DNA from: Opitutaceae bacterium
Lineage (GTDB): Bacteria > Verrucomicrobiota > Verrucomicrobiia > Opitutales > Opitutaceae
NCBI GenBank assembly: GCA_009919985.1
Contig: RGAX01000075.1
Span: forward strand, 1-11,902
Length of the DNA: 11,902 nucleotides
Direction of reading: 5' to 3'
The notes beneath the pieces were generated by a model. The model did no database searches. It was not told where the DNA came from and worked only from the letters and a program-made list of their open reading frames with translations. The position numbers and the translations under genes are program-made. Shown here piece by piece: positions 7,222 through 11,902 of the stretch. The stretch's first letter is position 1, and each line of letters opens with the position of its first letter.

Positions 7222-7992
7222 ATGAAGAACCGCCGCGAAATCGTCGAGAACTGGCTGCCACGTTACACCGGTGTTCCATTAAACAAGTTTGGCGACTACA
7301 TCCTGCTCACCAACTTCGATCGCTACGTCCAGCTCTTCGCCCAGTGGCACCGCGTGCCGGTGAACGGCAAAGACAAGCCCATGTCCTCCGCCACCGCGGG
7401 CGATATCACGATCATCAATTTCGGCATGGGTAGCGCCACCGCGGCGACCGTGATGGATCTACTGAGCGCGATCAAACCCAAGGCGGTTCTTTTCCTCGGC
7501 AAATGCGGCGGCGTGAAACACCGGGCTGAAATCGGTGACCTGATTTTACCCATCGCTGCCGTCCGCGGCGAAGGTACGAGTAACGATTATTTCCCACCCG
7601 AAGTGCCCGCACTGCCGGCCTTCGCACTGCAAAAAGCCATCTCGACGACGATTCGCGATTTCTCCCGTGATTACTGGACTGGCACCATTTACACGACCAA
7701 CCGCCGCGTCTGGGAGCACGACGAAACGTTTAAAAAATACCTCAAAAAAATCCATGTACTCGCCGTCGATATGGAGACGGCGACGATCTTCATGACGGGG
7801 TTTTTTAATCAAATCCCGACCGGCGCGCTATTGCTCGTCTCCGATCAACCGATGTTTCCAGAAGGGGTAAAAACCGCCGAGAGCGACAAGGAAGTCGATG
7901 CCACCTACGTGAACGACCACCTCAAAATCGGCATCGCTGCCCTAAAGCAGCTCATCAACAAGGGCCTCACCGTAAAACACCTCCGATTCTGA
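7222..7992 (+). CDS. amn: AMP nucleosidase, short form
   Basis: It hydrolyses AMP to adenine and ribose 5-phosphate in the cytoplasm. The 256-residue product belongs to the PNP/UDP phosphorylase fold and runs very close to the short AMP nucleosidases I know from Bacteroidetes. Landmarks are NWLPRYTG (10-17), INFGMG (65-70), LFLGKCGG (90-97), RGEGTSNDY (115-123), TTNRRVWEHD (158-167), the substrate-ribose motif DMETAT (183-188) and the catalytic region LVSDQP with Asp207. Unlike E. coli Amn (about 480 residues) there is no separate N-terminal regulatory domain. The ATG at 7222 is chosen because MKNRREIVENWLPRYTG is the usual start; the frame extends upstream to 7186 without conserved residues. 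The stop overlaps the start of the next gene (TGATG), so the two are co-translated. Very strong similarity to Bacteroidetes proteins could mean transfer or only strong conservation. Confidence 0.95.
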   Translation: MKNRREIVENWLPRYTGVPLNKFGDYILLTNFDRYVQLFAQWHRVPVNGKDKPMSSATAGDITIINFGMGSATAATVMDLLSAIKPKAVLFLGKCGGVKHRAEIGDLILPIAAVRGEGTSNDYFPPEVPALPAFALQKAISTTIRDFSRDYWTGTIYTTNRRVWEHDETFKKYLKKIHVLAVDMETATIFMTGFFNQIPTGALLLVSDQPMFPEGVKTAESDKEVDATYVNDHLKIGIAALKQLINKGLTVKHLRF

Positions 7993-8699
7993 TGCGAACC
8001 CTCCCAGTCATCACCTGCAGCCGTCGGGTCCTCCTCGCTTTTTTCATACTCGCCGCAGCCGTGAGTCCCGTGTGCGCGGTGAACAACTCCGCAAGTCTTT
8101 CGTTCGCCTTTGAGCCCACACACGGCGCGCCGGCAGTTTCGATCGTGCAACCCGCCGATTACCTCTGCGCCAACGTCTCGATCCGTAGCACCCTCAAAGA
8201 ACCCGAGCGCCAGGCTGCGGCGATTCAGGAAATAGTGCGCCGCCTCTCGACCGCCATCCAGAGTTCCAACACCTTCCAACTCCACCAAGGCCCGGCCCGC
8301 ATCTTTGGCGGCAGCAACAACGCCAGCTATCTTTCCAGCCGATCTAACACCACCCCCGGTTCGCTCCAAACGAACCTCCGCGTCCTCTGCCCATTGGCTC
8401 CCGAGGCTGAGATTTTCGAGATCATTCGGCGAGTCACCCAATTTATCGCTCGCGTGGAAGTCCCCGCCGACGCCGAGGTACGCATCGTCTCCACAACCCT
8501 CGCCGTCGCCGGAGCCGAGCAACAACGCGAGCGGCTCATGCAACTCATCCGCGAGCAAATTTCCAAAACTCGCGAACAACTCGGCGCCAACGTCGTCACC
8601 GTCACCGGCCTCGACAGCCCCGTGCTCGTGCGCCCGCTCGATTCGCTCAACGTCGAGCTCTACCTCGACTACCAACTCAGCGCCACGCTGGAGAAATAA
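7992..8699 (+). CDS. Exported protein of unknown function, possibly SIMPL-like
   Basis: A 235-residue protein I do not firmly recognise. A signal peptide is clear: Arg11-Arg12, then a hydrophobic run at 13-28, with cleavage likely after VCA (27-29). The mature part has a helix-rich segment at about 69-92 (EPERQAAAIQEIVRRLSTAI), a Ser/Asn-rich loop at 106-124, a second helical stretch at 138-153, a long helix at about 174-198, and an ending of alternating hydrophobic strands (VVTVTGLDSPV, SLNVELYLDYQLSATL). That order and the final strand recall SIMPL/DUF541 periplasmic proteins. There is no lipobox. Its ATG shares one base with the amn stop codon, so it is translated with amn although one protein is cytosolic and the other exported. 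It ends 21 bases before the convergent stop of the HxHP gene. Confidence 0.75.
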   Translation: MRTLPVITCSRRVLLAFFILAAAVSPVCAVNNSASLSFAFEPTHGAPAVSIVQPADYLCANVSIRSTLKEPERQAAAIQEIVRRLSTAIQSSNTFQLHQGPARIFGGSNNASYLSSRSNTTPGSLQTNLRVLCPLAPEAEIFEIIRRVTQFIARVEVPADAEVRIVSTTLAVAGAEQQRERLMQLIREQISKTREQLGANVVTVTGLDSPVLVRPLDSLNVELYLDYQLSATLEK

Positions 8700-8720
8700 C
8701 GCCCGCGCCCTCAGCGCCGC

Positions 8721-9671
8721 TCACGGTACCACGTCGAACCAAAACGGCACGAACACCTCGCTCCCCGCAAGGTTGACCTGCGCCCAGATCACGTAACGCC
8801 CCGCTTCGGGGATCGTGATTTTAAACGCCAAGGTAGGCAGCATCGCATCCGGCCGTCGGCTCAAATCGGTTTCCATCGGGTGCAGATGCGCGAAGCCGCT
8901 GCGCTTAGCATCAAACGCCACGAGGTGGGCGTAAGCATCCATCACCGGCTCGAGCGGCACTATGCCACCGTCGGTTTTCTTAATGCTAAATTTCAAATCA
9001 GCCACCTGCCGCGCACGCACCGGCAAAGAAGCCGGCTCGAGATTAAAAACATAACCGCCTTGCACTGCGGTCCATGAGGTCACGTTCCCAGCGGGCGATT
9101 CACCCACGACGTAGCCTAAGTTGAGCCGCACGCCTTCCACCACCAAATCGGCGTTGGCGTAGAGGCTGCGCGCCGTCGCCACCGGAGTGAAATCAGCAAA
9201 GAATCGGTACGTACCGCCGAGCCGCGGCGTGAAGAAAAAACGCCATTCGCCGGGGCGACGCGTTGGCTCGGGGTGCACATGCTGATATTCGGTCAAGGTC
9301 GGATCCGTGATCAACAAGTGCAGCTTCTTCGCGTGCATGACTAGTAGGTCCTCGGGCGCAATCGGTTTTCCACCAGCGGTGACCAGCGTCAGAGTGACCA
9401 AAAGCGGTTCGCCCGTTCTCGGCGCATCCTCGGTTTTTAACGTCATTTTCACCGGCGAGCGCGCGGCGAGCACGGGAATAAACTGCGGGTTCGATGGGTC
9501 GCAATAATCCACAGAATTTTTTCCGCTCAATCGGAAATCCATGTGATTTAGATTCGTGCCGGTAGGCAAAAATCGGAAAAATAAAAATACGGCTAACGCC
9601 GCCGCCGTGATGAACGCGATTTGCCGGCGTTGCCCAGCTGAGAGTCCCAAGGTCGACGGATTTAGGCTCAT
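8721..9671 (-). CDS. Membrane-anchored tandem HxHP protein, candidate copper-handling factor
   Basis: A 316-residue protein with a single N-terminal membrane segment (about 17-34, FITAAALAVFLFFRF within it) and an outside-facing remainder. Two beta-rich units of similar plan follow. The first spans about 74-162, with LHLLITD then EYQHVHPEP (His131, His133) and GGTYRFFADF. The second spans about 222-314, with AHLVAFD then GFAHLHPME (His262, His264) and AGRYVIWAQV. Each has an HxHP motif in the same place, so this is an internal duplication. Similar HxHP domains occur in exported proteins near copper genes, which suggests metal binding; this is inference. The chosen ATG at 9671 overlaps the SCO stop (ATGA), and the frame that runs back to 9713 lies within the SCO gene. 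Co-translation with SCO and the nearby ctaA/ctaB point to cytochrome oxidase assembly. Confidence 0.82.
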   Translation of the reverse strand: MSLNPSTLGLSAGQRRQIAFITAAALAVFLFFRFLPTGTNLNHMDFRLSGKNSVDYCDPSNPQFIPVLAARSPVKMTLKTEDAPRTGEPLLVTLTLVTAGGKPIAPEDLLVMHAKKLHLLITDPTLTEYQHVHPEPTRRPGEWRFFFTPRLGGTYRFFADFTPVATARSLYANADLVVEGVRLNLGYVVGESPAGNVTSWTAVQGGYVFNLEPASLPVRARQVADLKFSIKKTDGGIVPLEPVMDAYAHLVAFDAKRSGFAHLHPMETDLSRRPDAMLPTLAFKITIPEAGRYVIWAQVNLAGSEVFVPFWFDVVP

Positions 9672-10588
9672 TTGATGGCCTTCATCTTCGAGACAAACTC
9701 GCGCGGTTCCCATACACTGCCATCGGCGCGGTGGATGATCTTACCGCGTTCATCAATCAACACAGTCGCGAGTGTGTGCTTGAGCAAGTCGCCTTCGAAT
9801 TCTGCGATGATGCCAAACTGCGTGAGTAAATCGCGGATCGCAGTCTCAGGCCCAGTGAGGAACGAAAAATTTTGGGTATCAATGCCTCGTACCGCTGCGT
9901 ATTCCTGCAAGACAGCCGGCGTATCGAAAGCTGGATCGAGCGTGATCGAGACAAATTCAATGCCTGCGACAGCGGCTTCGCGCGCGAGTTTTTGCGTAGC
10001 CATCATCTTCGCGGTCGAGGCCGGACACATCGTGGCGACCGGACAACGAGTGAAGATGAAATTCATCATCACTTTTTTACCGCGAAAATGACCACTAGGG
10101 ATCGCCTGGCCGGCTTGATTGTAGAGCGTAAAATCCGGCATCGCCTCGCCGACTTCGCGGTAGGCGTTTTTACCGCGGTTCATGGTATTTTCTCGTAGGC
10201 CACGGGCCGCGGCGGCCACAGCGGTGGTGGTGGCGCGGTCATCGGGCCAAATTTTCTCCAAACGGAAGTCGCCGTCTGGGCTCGGAATCATCTCGGCGCG
10301 AATGCGTTGGCCGGGTTTGGCGGCGGCGAGATCGGCGGCGCTAACGAGGAACTCCATCGTCATCGCGGGCATGTAGCCTTTAATCTCATCATGTTGCACG
10401 ATCAAGACCTTGCGCGTGGCCTCGACGCCGGTGATTTCGCCAGTCAGAGGGTAGCGTGCCGCGACCGTCTTGGCAGCGGCGGGCACGGCCACAGGGGCGA
10501 CAGGCGCGGGCGGTTGGCCGCAGGCGCTGAGGACCAGCAGCAGCGTGGCGCCGCCGATCCAGCCGCCCGGCCGGTTATAAGAATTCAT
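9668..10588 (-). CDS. SCO1/SenC-family lipoprotein with N-terminal CusF-like domain
   Basis: A copper chaperone or thiol-disulfide factor thought to help build the CuA centre of cytochrome c oxidase. The 306-residue form starts at the ATG at 10588 and has a lipoprotein signal peptide with lipobox LSAC (Cys23). Residues about 46-115 resemble the copper protein CusF, with GEITGVE, HDEI (His66) and MPAMTMEF (Met76, Met78). CusF's copper-stacking Trp position appears to be Met73 here. Residues about 145-305 are the SCO thioredoxin-fold domain: DFTLYNQAG, FIFTRCPVATMCP with Cys182 and Cys188, VSITLDPAFDT, and LLKHTLATVLID with His271. All three copper ligands are present, but the cysteines are spaced CX5C instead of the classic CX3C. 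A longer start at 10612 exists; the lipoprotein signal works with either, and the shorter is more usual. Confidence 0.92.
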   Translation of the reverse strand: MNSYNRPGGWIGGATLLLVLSACGQPPAPVAPVAVPAAAKTVAARYPLTGEITGVEATRKVLIVQHDEIKGYMPAMTMEFLVSAADLAAAKPGQRIRAEMIPSPDGDFRLEKIWPDDRATTTAVAAAARGLRENTMNRGKNAYREVGEAMPDFTLYNQAGQAIPSGHFRGKKVMMNFIFTRCPVATMCPASTAKMMATQKLAREAAVAGIEFVSITLDPAFDTPAVLQEYAAVRGIDTQNFSFLTGPETAIRDLLTQFGIIAEFEGDLLKHTLATVLIDERGKIIHRADGSVWEPREFVSKMKAIK

Positions 10589-10659
10589 ATCACTACGGAT
10601 TCGCCGCGGCATAATTTTGTCAAAGGGTTTGCCGCGAGCAGAAGCGTGGTTTCTGTTCG

Positions 10660-10671
10660 GAAAACGTTTTC
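10660..10671. promoter_or_regulatory. Perfect 12-bp palindrome just before ctaA (possible LacI-type operator)
   Basis: GAAAACGTTTTC is a perfect palindrome with a central CG, ending three bases before the ctaA ATG and lying in the gap between divergent SCO and ctaA. With its flanks (10659-10672, GGAAAACGTTTTCA) it differs at one position from the 14-base consensus bound by CcpA, and it is of the general type bound by LacI-family regulators. A protein bound here would cover the ctaA translation start region. It may be chance. Confidence 0.35.
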
Positions 10672-10674
10672 ATC

Positions 10675-11655
10675 ATGACCGCCGCCGCTCATTCGCATCG
10701 CACTTCGGACTATAAACCTGCAGTCGCCTGGTTTGCCTATTTAGGCAGCGCGTGGGTTTTCATCCTGGTGGCGCTCGGGGCGTTCACGACCAGCATCGGA
10801 GCAGGAATGGCGTTTCTGGACTGGCCACTCTCGAATGGCTCAGTGAACCCCGCGGGCTGGCTGACTGAGATCGATAAATTTGCGGAGCATTCGCACCGAC
10901 TGAGCGCGAGTGTGATGAGCGCGGTGACGATTATCCTAGCCATGGTGTTGTGGCGCACAGAGTCGCGGACGTGGCTACGTAAGCTCGCGCTGTTTGCCGT
11001 GGCGTTGGTTTTATTTCAGGCGCTTGTGGGTGGGTTAAGGGTATTACTCGATCACCTGCACGTCGCGATGGTGGACACCAGTGTGGGCCGGCTTTTCGCG
11101 ATGCTTCATGCGTGCCTCGCACAACTTTTTGCCTGCACGTTGATCGCCATCGCTTGCGCGCTCTCGCGCGGCTGGATCACGCGGGCAACGCCGATAAGCT
11201 GCGGGGTGCGCCGCGCAGGAGCAATCTGTTGCGGGCTGATTTTTGTCCAACTCGCAATCGCCGCGGTGATGCGCCACAGCTTCGCAGGGATGGCAATCCC
11301 GACGTTTCCGGCCTCGGCGCCCGACGGGAGTTGGTTACCACCGGCATGGAATTTCCGCGTGGGCATCCATTTTGCGCACCGTTGCATGGCGGTAGTGTTG
11401 TCGGTGGCGCTCGTGTGGTTTGCTGTTAAAATCTGGCGGGATCGCGCAGCGACGCTACTGCTGCGGTGCGGTGCAGCAGTGCTGGTGAATTTGCTGGCTC
11501 TACAAGTATTGTTGGGGGCTTGGATTATTTGGAGCCAACGCTCAGCCGCGATGACGACCGGACATGTGCTAGTGGGCGCAGCGACGCTAGTGACTACTTT
11601 TGGGCTGACTTGGCTCGCGCATCGCGACGTCGTGGAAGCGCATTCCGTGAAATAA
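10675..11655 (+). CDS. ctaA: Heme A synthase (COX15/CtaA family)
   Basis: An integral membrane enzyme that oxidises the C8 methyl of heme O to a formyl group, giving heme A for aa3-type cytochrome oxidase. The 326-residue protein has about eight hydrophobic segments arranged as two four-helix halves. Conserved residues are visible: Glu71 and His74 in the EHSHR motif, His145 (MLHACLAQ), His235 (FAHRCMAV) and His297 (TTGHVLVG), the heme-binding histidines of the family. LDWPLSNGS at 48-56 is another family landmark, as is the substrate-side stretch near IPTFPASAPDGSWLP. Its stop TAA is followed directly by the ctaB ATG, so the two are one unit. No clear Shine-Dalgarno lies before the ATG; the palindrome at 10660-10671 occupies that place instead. 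It is divergent from the SCO-HxHP pair, consistent with shared control. Confidence 0.95.
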   Translation: MTAAAHSHRTSDYKPAVAWFAYLGSAWVFILVALGAFTTSIGAGMAFLDWPLSNGSVNPAGWLTEIDKFAEHSHRLSASVMSAVTIILAMVLWRTESRTWLRKLALFAVALVLFQALVGGLRVLLDHLHVAMVDTSVGRLFAMLHACLAQLFACTLIAIACALSRGWITRATPISCGVRRAGAICCGLIFVQLAIAAVMRHSFAGMAIPTFPASAPDGSWLPPAWNFRVGIHFAHRCMAVVLSVALVWFAVKIWRDRAATLLLRCGAAVLVNLLALQVLLGAWIIWSQRSAAMTTGHVLVGAATLVTTFGLTWLAHRDVVEAHSVK

Positions 11656-11902
11656 ATGAATATGACCGCCGAACCCACCGTCGCGACCAGCCCCGCGAAA
11701 TTTTCTGATTACCTCGAGCTTACCAAGCCCCGCTTGAGCCTGCTTTCGGTGCTGACGGCGTTGGCGGCGTACGCGGCCGCTCGGCCGGTGTACAGCACCT
11801 CGCAACTAGTTCTGTTGATTTTAGGAACTTCATTGGCGGCGGGTGGCGTCGCCGCCCTCAACCAGTGGTTGGAGTCGGATACGGATGCGTTGATGAAGCG
11901 CA
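11656..11902 (+). CDS. ctaB: Protoheme IX farnesyltransferase (heme O synthase), 5' part only
   Basis: The N-terminal 82 codons of a UbiA-family prenyltransferase; the gene runs off the right edge. The enzyme adds a farnesyl group to heme B to make heme O, the substrate of CtaA. Signatures are DYLELTKPRLSLLSVLTAL at about residues 18-36, then a second membrane segment and AALNQWLESDTDALMKR at the edge, the region leading into the first Asp-rich prenyl-diphosphate site. The ATG at 11656 touches the ctaA stop (TAAATG); a second ATG two codons later is also possible. The gene order ctaA-ctaB supports a heme A operon probably continuing past the window. Confidence 0.95.
   Translation, partial: MNMTAEPTVATSPAKFSDYLELTKPRLSLLSVLTALAAYAAARPVYSTSQLVLLILGTSLAAGGVAALNQWLESDTDALMKR

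Noticed and set aside
7905..8675. A 256-codon open frame on the minus strand.
   Set aside because: It lies opposite the exported unknown protein, whose signal peptide and TGATG coupling to amn make the plus strand the coding one.
10618..10623. TTGACA on the minus strand upstream of the SCO gene, as a -35 box.
   Set aside because: No -10 hexamer lies at proper spacing, and it is very close to the possible starts; kept only as a weak hint.
11106..11678. A 190-codon open frame on the minus strand.
   Set aside because: It is antisense to ctaA, which has all conserved histidines of its family.

Overview
The window is GC-rich, gene-dense bacterial chromosome. A member of the Verrucomicrobiota, probably near Opitutaceae, is the best guess. 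Grounds: the remnant on the minus strand at 954-1391 resembles the C-terminal domain (LLIRGIGPSL ... GVALIEIYEVP) that I recognise from large verrucomicrobial surface proteins, and most starts lack a clear Shine-Dalgarno. The placement is inferred from pattern memory, not from a search.

Layout. (1) 148-761, plus strand: a two-gene toxin-antitoxin pair, a ribbon-helix-helix antitoxin and a PIN-domain VapC-like toxin, overlapping at GTGA. (2) 762-1569: about 800 bases with no intact gene. They hold a frameshifted surface-protein remnant on the minus strand and a strong 13-bp hairpin terminator. (3) 7068 down to 1570, minus strand: a tight four-gene sugar-acid operon, in transcription order a YjhG/YagF-type D-xylonate dehydratase, a fumarylacetoacetate-hydrolase-fold 2-keto-3-deoxy-pentonate dehydratase, an alpha-ketoglutaric semialdehyde dehydrogenase and an exported aldose 1-epimerase. 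The first three enzymes form the lower Weimberg route from D-xylonate to 2-oxoglutarate. (4) 7222-8699, plus strand: a short-form AMP nucleosidase coupled to an exported protein of unknown function. (5) 8721-10588, minus strand: an SCO-family lipoprotein with an N-terminal CusF-like copper domain, overlapping by ATGA a membrane-anchored protein with two tandem His-x-His-Pro domains. (6) 10675-11902, plus strand: heme A synthase (ctaA) and the start of heme O synthase (ctaB), divergent from unit 5.

Units 5 and 6 together look like a cytochrome c oxidase assembly locus, one arm handling copper and the other heme A. Unit 3 is a catabolic operon that carries no transporter, sugar dehydrogenase, lactonase or regulator of its own, so it would start from a sugar acid or depend on upper-pathway genes elsewhere. 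I see no rRNA, tRNA, CRISPR array, insertion sequence or phage gene. The most notable points are the uncommon enzyme mix of the Weimberg operon, the HxHP-SCO pair as a candidate copper-delivery module, and two short palindromes in the two divergent promoter regions.
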